The position numbers and the translations under genes were made by a program. Positions 43,312 to 54,187 of a stretch of 64,000 bases of DNA are shown piece after piece. The notes beneath the pieces are model-generated. The model ran no database searches and was not told where the DNA came from. It saw only the letters and a program-made list of their open reading frames with translations. This DNA comes from Phlebiopsis flavidoalba (Eukaryota; Basidiomycota; Agaricomycetes; Polyporales; Phanerochaetaceae): assembly GCA_035772785.1 (NCBI GenBank), contig JAOCPU010000001.1:1922001-1986000 (forward strand), given 5' to 3'. The first letter of the stretch is position 1, and each line of letters opens with the position of its first letter.

Positions 43312-45112
43312 CGTCGCCTAATGGGGCGGCAGATGGGGTTAGGTCAGGCACTTTGCCAGTCCGTGGTAAAAGAAGGACTTCTGCAGTGTTGCAGAAAGAA
43401 CAGGCTGCGGCGTATGTTCGATAGCGGGTCTGGAGACCCTTTTTCGATCGAGCCGTCAATACGACAGAAGCAAGGCGGATGGCGAGGTTCCTGGCGGAGT
43501 TGCCTGCGAATATTTTCCAGACGAAGTGGGAAGATGTCGTGGGTAGGCGACAGGAGCTCCTGGGTGGAAGCGAACAAGACGAAACGGTAGAAAAACATTT
43601 GGGTTTGCTGATTCAGAATATTTAGACGCAATTGCGCAAGATGAGGTCGCTGGTGGCACTCCGGAAGAGGTCTTCAGCACAAGCACGCCATCGCACAGCA
43701 ACATTGGCGAATGGGCACGTGACCGCGTGTTTCGTGTCCAACGCCACGACGCGTCGTTCCTGACTCCAGACAGCGACCTTGGCACTCATTAGAAGGCGGG
43801 AGCTAGACCGCAAAAATCCTAGAGGTCGGAGTAGCTCCTGCTATACTGGTACGATGTGCGTTCCGTCTGTCCTGGGGCAGTGCTAAGCGCCGTCCAACCG
43901 ATGTACCTCCCGTAGGAGCAGCTCGACGCGAAGACAGGCTAGGCCTTCTTCCAACCACTCCTAGGCGACATTTATGTGGGCAGCATCTTTCGTACGCATG
44001 CCACGACGTCGGGGAACCGCCGTATTGGGATAGATTGCCATCTCTGTCCCTGCATAGCAGGTCTACGTTAGCATCGATGCATACAATCATACGGAGTGCA
44101 GGTACGCTTCGGGACCTCACCATTTTCGCGTTTGATACCTTTCTCTCGTAGCCCCTCCCGCCTAGTCCACACGAGGACCAGCCCGAATCTCTCGCAGCCA
44201 TCTCCAGAAGTGGTCAAAGGCCTTCGAACACCAAAACGTTTGCGCGAGCTTTTACGTATCCCCCACGGGCCAGGACGCCATCGCTGCTCGCGTCATGTTG
44301 AGCAGCGTGATTTCCGTTAACGACAACAGTGCATGGCGCGCGTTGCGCCCAGGATGTGCGATCGGTAGCCATCGTCGATGCGCTTATACGCACGAGGCCG
44401 CCACGGAGCTACCCAAGCATGTTCCGAACGGTGCAATCTTGCGAAATTATCCCCCAATTGAATGCTGTCATTGGAAGTGTCGGGAAGGAGCAAATGGGTA
44501 TACGCGAGGAGGCTTCTGACATTACTTCACAGGCCCTCTTGGACGTTATTCCCAACTTCTATCAAATGAATCGCTGCAGTCTCAGAAACATGCATACACT
44601 CACACCACGGCAGCCGAGGCGACAAATTCTGACGCGTATCAACACTTTGCGACCCGTGTGCCCCGCCTGGCACGAACGATTCGCCCGGTGCATTCACCGC
44701 ACGAGCGCAAACCCGGACGAAAGCGCGAGGAAAACAGCTTGCTCAGGGTGATTGTATGCGCCTAGATTAGATGGAACACGTAGGCTTGCTCGTAGATGGT
44801 GTAAAGTAGAGTGATAGTTGGGGCCTATAGCATCCATTCCATGAACTGACAGTAGCCAGCATCGTCGCATCCAAGATCAGGTACGGAGAGCGTGGGCGCG
44901 GAGGCAGAAGTGAGTCCGTAGGCGCCCGCCCTGTGGCGCGAGGAGGAGTAGTGGGGGCGCTTGCGAGGATTGATGGATCGCACGTGGCGCGTACTTTGCG
45001 TCTGGCTGCATTGGGCGTGCTCCAGCTGTCTGTTTCTTTGCCTGAGCGCAGTGCGCCTCCTTCACGACACCATATCCAATTCTTTTGTACGAGTAACGCC
45101 TTTAACGACCCC
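43312..45112. other. Intergenic stretch with weak coding signs (43.9-44.76 kb, plus)
   Basis: A 140-codon plus-strand frame at 44329-44751 includes PSMFRTVQSCEIIPQLNAVI and GSVGKEQMGIREEASDI. An overlapping frame at 44610-44760 ends NSDAYQHFATRVPRLARTIR. Basic C-terminal residues and a stop at 44758-44760 could mark the end of an indel-broken gene, but I do not recognise it. The remainder holds the divergent promoters of the permease and the STRAP gene. Confidence 0.3.
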
Positions 45113-46353
45113 ATGGCAGCCCATCCAAAGACCGTCCCCCTCGTCGCCCCCGGTCACACTCGCCCCGTCACCCACCTCTCATTCTCGCCTCTGCAGGATG
45201 ACGGGACGTACGTCCTCATCTCTAGCTGCAAGGACGGAAACCCGATGTTACGGGAATGGACGGGGGACTGGATAGGGACCTTCTTCGGCCACAAAGGAGC
45301 CGTCTGGTCTAGCAAACTTTCTCCAGATACCTCCCGCGCGGCCTCAGGCAGTGCAGACTTTACCGCGTGAGTAATGTCGCGCATTGTGCCACCTGCTCTG
45401 TTCTGACAAGTACCTTGATACTGCTTGCGTCTAATTACACGCGGTATACAGAAAGATATGGGACACATATAGCGGCGAAGCCCTCCATTCATTTCCGCAC
45501 AACCACATCGTCCGCAGTGTCGCGATATCTCCTAGTACCTCCCATCTGCTCACCGGAGGCCAAGAGAAGAAAGTGCGGATGTTCGATCTACGAAGACCGG
45601 ATGCAGAGCCCGACTTTTTCACAGAGAGTGGCGCCACATTCGCGCACGATGGGACCGTCAAGAGTGTCGTGTGGGTAGGCGAGCATACAGGCGTGAGTGC
45701 CGGTGAGGACGGTGTGGTCAAGTATGTTGTTGAATATCTTGATTCCTTATCCTGTAGCTAACCAGTTATCCCATCTAGATGGTGGGATCTCCGTACTCGG
45801 AGTTTGACTACTAGCCTCTCCTTCCCCGGACCCATCCAGTCTATGGAACTCTCCCCGCAAAACCAACCGCCTCGTGGTCACGTCTGGGAAAGACTGTTTC
45901 GTTATTCCCGCATTGCCAAACGGAAAATCAGACGCACAGCCTGACCCTCCCGTACGCGCCCTCCTCGGCGTCCATCCACCCGATTCTCCAGGACAGGTTT
46001 GTCACCGGCAGCACAAGCGACGAGTGGGTTAGAATACATAGCCTTGACGGCACCGAGCGGGATGTTTTGAAGGGTCACCATGGACCTGTACATTGTGTCG
46101 AATTTAGTCCGGACGGAGAGCTGTTCGCTAGCGGTAGTGGTGCGTAAACTCGCGCGCCTCGTCCCACCTGATGCTGATCATTCCCCGTTCATTTCGGGCC
46201 TCGTCACTTTACAGAGGATGGTGAGTAATGTCCTACACACCAAGCTTGGAAATATCCATCTCACATGTTCCTAGGTACCATTCGCTTGTGGCAAACAACA
46301 CCAGGAAAAGCATCTACGGTCTCTGGCAGGGTCCTCAGACCAACGGAGGTTAA
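45113..46353 (+). CDS. STRAP/Unrip-like WD40-repeat protein
   Basis: Animal STRAP/Unrip associates with the SMN complex and TGF-beta receptors; fungal members are WD40 scaffolds of the same architecture. ATG at 45113 gives MAAHPKTVPLVAPGHTRPVT, SSCKDGNPMLREWTGDWIGT and FFGHKGAVWSSKLSPDTSRA. An intron (45367-45450) leads to KIWDTYSGEALHSFPHNHIV, LTGGQEKKVRMFDLRRPDAE and GVSAGEDGVV. After the next intron come WWDLRTRSLTTSLSFPGPIQ, TNRLVVTSGKDCFVIPALPN (one extra A), SASIHPILQDRFVTGSTSDE, DVLKGHHGPVHCVEFSPDGE and LFASGS. A 6-nt micro-exon then joins to GTIRLWQTTPGK and AYGLWQG after a 2-nt slip, with stop at 46351-46353. Seven WD repeats and the sequence ASGSEDGTIRLWQT match the family end to end. 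Confidence 0.93.
46215..46220 (+). other. 6-nt micro-exon of the STRAP gene
   Basis: The exon before ends AGT G at 46139 with donor GTGCGT. The sequence TTACAG/AGGATG/GTGAGT isolates six bases at 46215-46220, and the next acceptor CCTAG at 46274 leads into GTACC. Joined, the codons read S-E-D-G-T in frame, restoring the family's conserved SGSEDGTIRLW. Skipping it would delete the conserved E-D pair while keeping the frame. Confidence 0.8.
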
Positions 46354-46693
46354 TAATTTAGTAGAGGAAATTCAGCATGATAATGTAACGACGCGATTCT
46401 TTGTTGCTCTCTTCCACTCGTGTTGTGTAGTTGCCCTCAAGACGTACACTGGTTTCAGATTCCGTTACGTTGCTCAACAACTCGTCACCCTTGAAGGGGA
46501 TAAATACAGATCTACAGATAAACATGGCAAGGTGTCGTAAGTATGAACAATGAAACAATGAACAATGAACAATGGAGTGATAGAGCAACAATGGACAGCA
46601 ATGTGGACGAGACGCGTCAGAAATGCAAGGGTATCTCAGATATGGCTACAAATAATGATAGATGGAAATGTCCGGATGAGGGTATCTCAATGT
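46354..46693. other. Convergent spacer between STRAP and the NYN-LOTUS gene
   Basis: Short overlapping frames on both strands; nothing recognised. Confidence 0.5.
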
Positions 46694-48558
46694 TTAGATG
46701 GCTGGAAGGTTGGTATGCATGGGTGGCGGGGGAGGATACGGCTGCTGTAAGGGCTGTGGCTCCGGAATCTTGCCGCAGGTATGGTACACAGGGTGCAGCG
46801 CGGCCCACTTGTTCCCGTTATCCCAGTGCGGCTCGCCAAAGTGCCGACCGACGATGACCACGCCTTCTTCCTCGGCGAGCGCGACGTATAGTCCTTGAGC
46901 TGCGCACAGCCCGCGCGCTGGGTACACCGCCGGGTGCTCTTGCCTGAGCAGGCGCACCGAGCTGCGAGAAGTTGACCCGTGTGTTGCCCGTCAGCCGCTC
47001 CCGCTCGAGCACGCGCACGAGCAGGCTTGAACTTCTGTGGCGGCTTGCGCAGGGCGCGTCATCGCCACACTCGGCACGACCACGTCCGGGCGCACGCGGA
47101 CCCAGATAAGCTGTTCCTCCTCGCTGGCGTCCGTGGTAGGTTCCATAGGCAGTTGCTCGCCAGGGCCCGGGGCCTTCATGGCGCCAGGGGAGAAGCTGAC
47201 GTCGTCAAGAGGTGTGGGCGGTGCAGAGGAAGCGGCGGACTGCCGGTCGTGCGCGTCGCTGGTGAGTTTCCATGTCAAAAGGTGGCCGGTGTTCCGCGCT
47301 CATACTCGAGCGAAATCTCCGTTGTAGCTGGTGTCGAAGGCACAGGTCGGTGGTCATTCACATCACCAGAGAGATCGCTGTCGAGCAAGAGATGACGATC
47401 TGACGCTTGATCTACAACCACGGGCGGCGAAGGTAGCTGATTGTCTATTGTGTCAGTCATTCCTTCTGAGGATAGGGTGGATCTTACTGTCGAGGCTGAG
47501 AGTGGTGGGAAGTTTGGTGCTGTGGCGACGGGCCTCGACGACTGCCACGCAGGTGAAAGACGCTGGGTTTGGGCCAGGGGTGAGAGCTAGAACGGCGGTC
47601 AGTTGCGTTGATTGGACCGAAGTAGATCACTTACACTATGCGATCGGCTCTCTGAAGCTACTCCACCTTGATTTGGTTTCCCGGAGCCGGTGGGGGAGTT
47701 GATAGTGGGCAGGAATCCTGGGTTCGGACACGATGATGAACGATGGTGCTGGAGGGATGCGGACAGGTTAGTGCTATATATCAAGGGATTGTGGGGTTTG
47801 AAAGAGCGTGGAGTGTGGCGAGGAGGAAGGTGACGGACCCAGTGGGCACCATAGGCACCATGGGTGGCACCGTGCGCTCGATAGGTATCGGCAACAGCGG
47901 ACGTGTGGCGTAAGCAGCAGGCGTCCGGGTCTTTGGTGGCGGTGTTGGGACAGGCATCTCAGCTTGTAGAACGCTGCGCGGCCATTCGTAACCACCGATG
48001 CTTGTGTGACCGTAGACTCGAGTGCGCTGCAGACGGCGCCAACAGGACGACTCTGTATCCTCGAAGACGCATCGTCGACACGGCATAACTGAAGTCTCGA
48101 TCCCCTGATATCAGAAATGACTGTTGACGGTGGAGGAAAGTCGACGGCATGAGTGATTATGTCCACTAGTAGAGGCATAAGATAGTGTATATGAGCCTTC
48201 ACGTCAGAACTCACCCATGATCATCTTATCAGCAACGTCCTTTCTCCCGTTATGTGGACAGTCAATAATCGTCACTCCACACGCCTGTAGGTCAGAGCGT
48301 AGGGTAGTCGTTCTCGTGGATATTTGCTCAGATGTTTCAGAATATGCCTTGAATACTTTGACGTTTCCGTATTCATGCGCAATGCGGCGAATGCCGTTTG
48401 TTGCAGAGAAGCCATCAGCTACGCCTGGGATCTCGCAGTTTTCTGTAAATGTGGCAATGAATAGGCAGATGAGACGTAATCAGCAGGCTTCATTAGACAA
48501 AATGCTGTGGCGTACCGTAATCCCAGAAGATGGCGACGCTCTCTGGCTCGGATGACAT
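46694..48558 (-). CDS. NYN-domain ribonuclease with C-terminal LOTUS/OST-HTH domain (limkain-b1/MARF1-like)
   Basis: NYN domains are PIN-like metal-dependent RNases; LOTUS domains bind RNA or helicases. ATG at 48558 gives MSSEPESVAIFWDY. After an intron with acceptor near 48447 comes NCEIPGVADGFSATNGIRRI, AHEYGNVKVFKAYSETSEQI, LRSDLQACGVTIIDCPHNGR and KDVADKMIM. An intron leads to VDIITHAVDFPPPSTVI, then ISGDRDFSYAVSTMRLRGYR and VVLLAPSAAHSSLR. The acidic residues FWD, GRKDVAD and GDRDF form the expected active site. A long Pro/Ser-rich linker follows, and near 47000-46750 a winged-helix LOTUS block: FSQLGALLRQEHPAVYPARG, GLYVALAEEEGVVIVGR, NGNKWAALHPVY. The last in-frame stop is at 46694, so the C terminus is approximate. 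Several slips are present. Confidence 0.85.
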
Positions 48559-50013
48559 GGTGGTGAAGGGATAAGTGGATGTTCTAGCTATTATCCTCCA
48601 CGTCCCCACTCTAACCCCTCTTATACGTATCAAGGATGCACAGCCTACTGAGCTTGAAAATCCGCTTCGCCGCAGGTGCGCGGGCTTCGAGTCACTGGAT
48701 CTCCGTCTCAACCGTCGAGAGCCGAACACAAACGGCGCGCGTATGCCACTTTGTTCTTTTGACACTCCGGCGAACAGCTACTCCAAACGGTTGAAAGAGG
48801 AACACAAGCATAGCCTTAGATGCTCGTTATGGCGTCGCTGCACGGGGCTGACAAGTGTAGTCAAGTTACTACTGGACTGCTGGTTGTCAAGTGGCATCAA
48901 TAGAGAGAACGCCCAGAATGGCAAGGTATCGCATCACTCACAGCAACATGATATTAATAATGGATTGTAGGGGGATCTAGTTTGCGTGTCGCGTCGTGAA
49001 GTAAGGGCCTTCAAGATCCTCAGCGATGTTAATTCGTCGGGATTGGTGTCGAGCAGGTGCCGGAATAGGGTAACAACAGTGCTGTGTGCCCTGCCTCACG
49101 GCAGGACCACCTAAGTCCCGCCCACTCGCGCCCTTGCAGTGGTGACGCGGACTTTACTCAAGCGCAATATGCGGGCGACATGCAGTGCAAAATGCTGAGC
49201 GGCGGGGCACATCCTGACGGAGCCTGGATGAACATGCGCCGAATACTGTGTCACGGGGACGTGTCAGCGCCCAGAGAAAATGGAAGACCAGCAAAACTTC
49301 CAATCTGAGCGAGTCACTGTGCAGTAGCGCATGGGGATACTACATGTATGAGTCTTTCCATTGTTCGACACTTCAGTGGATCTAGGAAGGTTGAATAGAT
49401 AGATGTGGACTCACCACTCCCACATGGATATCCCGCTGTACTCGTTTGTTTGAATCAGACAACTGAAGTAAACAAAAAGACACTTCGGTTACGAGCAATT
49501 CAGGCAGAGTTTCGAGGCATATGCAAGCAAGTAAAGCATTCTGTCCGTCTTCCTAGAAAAAGAAAGCCACAGCCTTCAAAAGCTAATCGATGTCGGATGG
49601 TCCAGGTTGCTACTTTTGAGGAGCGGCTGTGCACTTCAAAGGCACAAAGGGGGACAGGTGTTTGTGAGCAACAACCTCGGCTGTGAGTGTTGGTTTAACA
49701 GCAGTCAAGCACGAGTCATCGTGGTGCAGTACCCCTGAAGTGCCTTTCGTGCTCAAGTCGCGCAGCTGCCGCATCCATCAGTGATTCGTTCGCGGCATTG
49801 ACCGCCCTAATTAGACGCCGTATTATGTAACACGGATTTCACAAGCTTCAGAATGACACAGAGCCGTGATGATGGCGTTTTATGCTTTCCGTTGCCGACA
49901 CCGACCATGGCTGTCCCAGCTAGCTCAATGAACTCACTTGAACTTGTACTACCACCACCACCCCTGTCAATCCGCGGATCCTAGCCTCCCTGCAGATTGT
50001 CCACCATTCGGCT
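48559..50013. other. 1.45 kb intergenic stretch, nothing recognised
   Basis: Divergent promoters of the NYN-LOTUS gene and the SnoaL-like gene are expected here. The plus-strand frame at 48575-48970 (131 codons) has no known motif. Confidence 0.45.
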
Positions 50014-50965
50014 GTGCCGGTACCTACCGTAAATATGCCATCGGATTTGCAGCCACCAACGCCGGCCTTCGACGAACACCAGCAGCACAGCACCCACGCT
50101 GCAAGCCATGCACCGAAGCTCACACATCACGCGTCTCACTCTCTCGGACTGCCTTCACCCGACTCTTTGAGCTTTATTGCAAGCGGTGCTCACTACGCCG
50201 GCGGACCTGCGACCCCATCCCACCATGACCATCTGGGCAATGACCACAAACACCGCTCGCTCAGTATATCCGGGAATGACCCTGCAGTACTCACCACATA
50301 CCGCGACGTCTTGAAGGATATCGAAGATGTCAGTAAACACTGCAGCCCCACGCATAGATTTCCTTCATTGATACATTTTCTAGCTGTTCTGTGCCATTGC
50401 CACAGCAGAGACGTTCGAGCGGAGGTTCAGACATGATGCGCAGTATGAGGAGGACCCTCTGTGTAAATGCATCGGTATCACAGAATGTGTAGCGCAATTT
50501 GTTGCTCTGGTAAGCACCGCCATGCTCCCTTTGTGGCGTCTGAGGCGGTGACATCGCCCCAGTCCAAGATATGCAAGTCTTCCAAGCGGATATCCTGTCG
50601 TGTGTTATCCGCGACATTGAAGCCGAATAGACTCGTGCTGGCACAAACACAAGAATACAAACTTCGCTGGATAAAGAAGAAGAAGGTCAGTTGGTCGAAG
50701 CTCGACTCTGCGTCATCGATTGACGGAAAACCTTGTGTACCCCTCATACCTTAGGTGATAGAGTCTTTTTGTACTGATCGACTTAGACGACGATCTCAAG
50801 ATTGTGAATATGGTCGATCAATGGAACGGAGAACATCCACCCACTCGCTGGGGTGCCCTTCATCTCAGACGTCTGAATGCCAAAGTCATGCCCTGGCTTA
50901 TCCACATGCCTCATTCGCACTCCGAAATAAACAGGTCAACATCCGGTTTTTTTGGGCATACTTGA
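50014..50965 (+). CDS. SnoaL/NTF2-like conserved fungal protein of unknown function
   Basis: ATG at 50014 (MPVPTVNMPSDLQPPTPAFD; an in-frame ATG at 50035 is an alternative) starts a disordered N terminus with LGLPSPDSLSFIASGAHYAG. Then NDPAVLTTYRDVLKDIED ends at an intron near 50328. The fold region reads TFERRFRHDAQYEEDPLCKC with IGITECVAQFVAL. After an intron (about 50510-50570) come RVLSATLKPNRLVLAQTQEY and KLRWIKKKK. After another intron and a one-base slip at a T run (50763-50768) come VLIDLDDDLKIVNMVDQWNG, PPTRWGALHLRRLNAKVMPW and LIHMPHSHSE. The stop is at 50963-50965. The pattern of RRF..DA.YEDPL..C.G and DQWNG is that of a cone-shaped SnoaL/NTF2-like domain in basidiomycete proteins; a substrate cannot be inferred. 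Confidence 0.75.
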
Positions 50966-51084
50966 CGACAAAGTGGGTCACATTGCTTGTATTTGTAACT
51001 TTTACTACCACGGGCCGCGGTGCCATCATTTATTAGGGCAAGGATGTATAATACCTTGTAACCTCACGTAGTATATGTAAGTCT

Positions 51085-53782
51085 CTATGTCAGGGGATAC
51101 CAAGCAGTAGTGTTTCTTTCCATTCGGCGTAACCACCGGTCGTTCTTCATCTTCTCGTCGAGAAGATGGACAGTAACTGCTCCATTCGTAGAAATCGGTG
51201 CAGCATAAACGTAGTCTTCAGCAGATGGTTCCTCAATCTGATGCCTAGGGATGGTACGCATAAGATGATAACTCGCCCTGAATGACAAAAATCAAGAGTT
51301 CAACGTACCGAAGAAGCAAGTGTCCGGCCAAGTCACTGCCGCTTCTCCAGTCTGGCCTGTCTCGAGAATAGGGCAGTGGGCGCAGCGCCAAGAATCGCCA
51401 TATTCATTCCATCGCTGGGTATACGGTTCTAAATTGTTGGCTCGGGCAATTTCCTCTAGAGGCTTCGCCGCCTCAATTTGGGCCGCGTCGTCTATAACCT
51501 TCCAATCTTCAATGCAGCACTTGTGAAGAACGGCATGTTGAAATCTAAGTCGCAGTGGTGTCAGACAGCAGTTTGAAGAGCTCAGCGCGGACGCCACTCA
51601 CCATAGCACGCCAGTTCATGATACTGACAGTGCGCTCCAAATTGTGCTTGAGACAAGTCATGCGAGTCGGTGACCCGTCCATCTCTTCCACGGTTGCTGC
51701 CATGGCGCGGGAAGACCGTGAGCCTCAACGACTGCCTTCGCTTTGTCAGCATGGAGCTTGTATCGGGTTGGCTGCCAAGTCAATGCGGGCAGCCGTGGCA
51801 CATTGTTGGTGACAGCACAAGTGTAGAGATTGGGACTCGGGTCGAGAAGAGTCACACGGCTCTTTCTACATGTATGTGCGAGAATATTTGGCCACGAGCA
51901 CGACATGTCGCAAAAGTCACAAGTGAACACGCTCCCCTGCGGCCAGGTGCAACGGATCCTCCGCGTCGGAGCCGAGAGACTTTCTAGCCAGGTCGCACAG
52001 GTACTGGCGCTGCACCGGATCGCCAGGTTTCCTCGTATTCCGGGAGCGCAGTGCGAAGGAATTCAAAGTCGGCGATCGTGGGTTCCACTTCGCAAGGCTG
52101 GGAGAGTATTTCCTTGACTTGAGGCATGTAAATGTGCAATATCGCGAGAGCGAGAGATTCATTTCTTCTTCTGGTTTTTTTAATCGCAAGGATAGCTTGA
52201 TCGAGAACGCGAAGCCGACGTGAAACTCTCAAGTTCATTTCTTGCTTCAGATGAACTTGTCTGATAGGCTCTCAACCCTAATGATTATTGCGTCCTGGAT
52301 ATTGCTCCCAAACTGAAGTAGTGCTCAATCGTCAACGACATGGCTTCCGCCGGAATCAATGAGAAGACGTACTACGATCCGTCAAAGCCTTTGGCTTTTG
52401 CGAGACCAAGGGACACCTGCAAAAGTCTCGCGTTACGATTTTTATCGAGAACGGGCCCATATCCCAGCGAAGTAAGCTTGTCCTTGATACTATCTCCTCG
52501 CCTCAGTATCGCCCTTCAGCGTTCCAGCGGCCACACAAGGTTTGAACACACCTCTCTAATCGCTCTTTACGAAGAATTTCATTCTGCTTTGTACGGAACG
52601 CCTCTTTGTCTTCTTGCCCACCTGGCCATGGAATGGATATGCTGTTGAAACGGTCAATGATTATGTGCTACCCACCTTCTACCTCGTATAGGCAAGCTAT
52701 AGAGATGCCTACACCTCGTAACGCTTCCAGTTTTTCGCGCTTTCGTCTTTGATATAAGTCTCAATCTCAACCTCATCATCATGTAGCTGAGATAGCATCC
52801 CTTGTGATGGCTTCCATAGTTGGGCGGTGTAAGTATCATCCCTTTATGTAGATACATGCTATCCACTACCCTGAATGAATGAGTGTCACAAAAATTTTGA
52901 GGCAGGTTAAATAAGCGCAAATACGCACACAATATATCGCCCCTCGTGGAGTAAGGGTACAAGGGTATAAATTCGGAAGACAATCCAGCGGGAATGGCAC
53001 AATTGATGCTCCGGTTTGCGCCACGGATGCAGAAGGCAAGACCATCGGAAGGCAATTTGGATTGAGATATTTCGCCCTAGCAGTGATATGTGTTAGATGG
53101 ATATGTCAAGCAGAATTAGACACTCCTTCCGATACCTGGGGTACCCTTGCAGTTATCTTACAAGTATCGAGCCCGCAGGCCAGTCCCAGTAGTATCTTTT
53201 CGCAGCGGGCTTTTTGAGACATTTCTGTGTGCATGGTATCAGGAAGTTTTGACGTGCGCCACATTGTGGGGAAAACACTCGTCACGTGGACAGAGCAGAA
53301 CATTTCAAGAGATTGACTTCTACGAAGGCTGAGTGAGGCATATTTTCGTAGGGTACAGGATTGTGGTACTGGTCATCCGCAGCTCTCCCATTACGCGTGG
53401 CCTCCATAACATGGAATAGGAGTTTTTTGCCATCAGGAGTCGAGACGAAAATCCTTGGTTTGTCCTAGCGAGGTTTTCAAGAGGTCTCATGGGCTCTAAG
53501 CATGACAAAATCTGGCAGTACCAGCAGTGAGTGTGCCAGTCTCTAGCGATCAATGCAGCATAGACGCGAAACGGCAGAACGGCCACATCTAGATGCAAAC
53601 TGAAGAGTAGCGTTTAGGCCAAAAAAATCAAGGGGCCTTTTTGTCCGGGTTTGCTACGAGGGCGTCGTCGAGGTTGTTTTTGGCCGCAGGTTTGACATGC
53701 TCCTGTCTTCAGAAGCGTTTTGGTCCGAGTCTTGATCACGCTTGCGCTTTGTTACCTTCCGTGTCGTGCGTCGAGAAGCCAT
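51085..53782 (-). CDS. F-box protein, tandem copy 1, F-box partly degenerate
   Basis: ATG at 53782 gives a basic N terminus (MASRRTTRKVTKRKRDQDSD). The F-box remnant is ILSCLEPMRPLENLARTN (near 53500) with SSRLLMAKNSYSMLW, readable but altered relative to copy 2. The middle is heavily frame-broken. Towards the C terminus come LRVLDQAILAIKK, YMPQVKEILSQPCEVEPTIA and DFEFLRTALPEYEETWRSGA, then FTCDFCDMSCSWPNILAHTC (51870-51930) and QIEEPSAEDYVYAAPISTNG. The end is AVTVHLLDEK...RRMERNTTAWYPLT, stop TAG at 51085-51087. It is a head-to-tail paralogue of 54188-56776, alignable in its N terminus and C-terminal third. Some breaks may be genuine decay, because the F-box itself is less well preserved than in copy 2. 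Confidence 0.65.
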
Positions 53783-54187
53783 GTTGAATATCTCCATAAG
53801 GGAGACGCGTCTTGTTGAACGCGTCGAGACGTGTGTGGCGGTTCGGGTGCAGCAGTAATTAACGGCTGATCACGCTCGATCGTGTGCGCGAGTCATTAGT
53901 GCACGACGCGTTTTCCTGCTACGCGTCTTGCCAAGACATCTGGCAAACCGAAAGTCAGAGCCCCGACCCGCTCCGACTGTTTTCCTCACGTTGGAAGTTG
54001 TGACTCGCATGAATTACAAAGACCGGCTTTTTGGGAAACAGGACTTGTAGCGAGATGTTGATTTTATTAAGATGATTTTTGGCACGAAACCCCGCTGTTA
54101 GCGAATCTGGCCTTGGGAGTATTGACAATATACGGGTATGGAGAAGACCGTCTCAGTGACTCTCAGGTTGAAATATGTATGTTTACT
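53783..54187. other. Spacer between the F-box paralogues
   Basis: Promoter of copy 1 and 3' flank of copy 2. Rich in ACGCGT/CGCGTC words around 53800-53930 but without a clear repeat unit. Confidence 0.45.
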
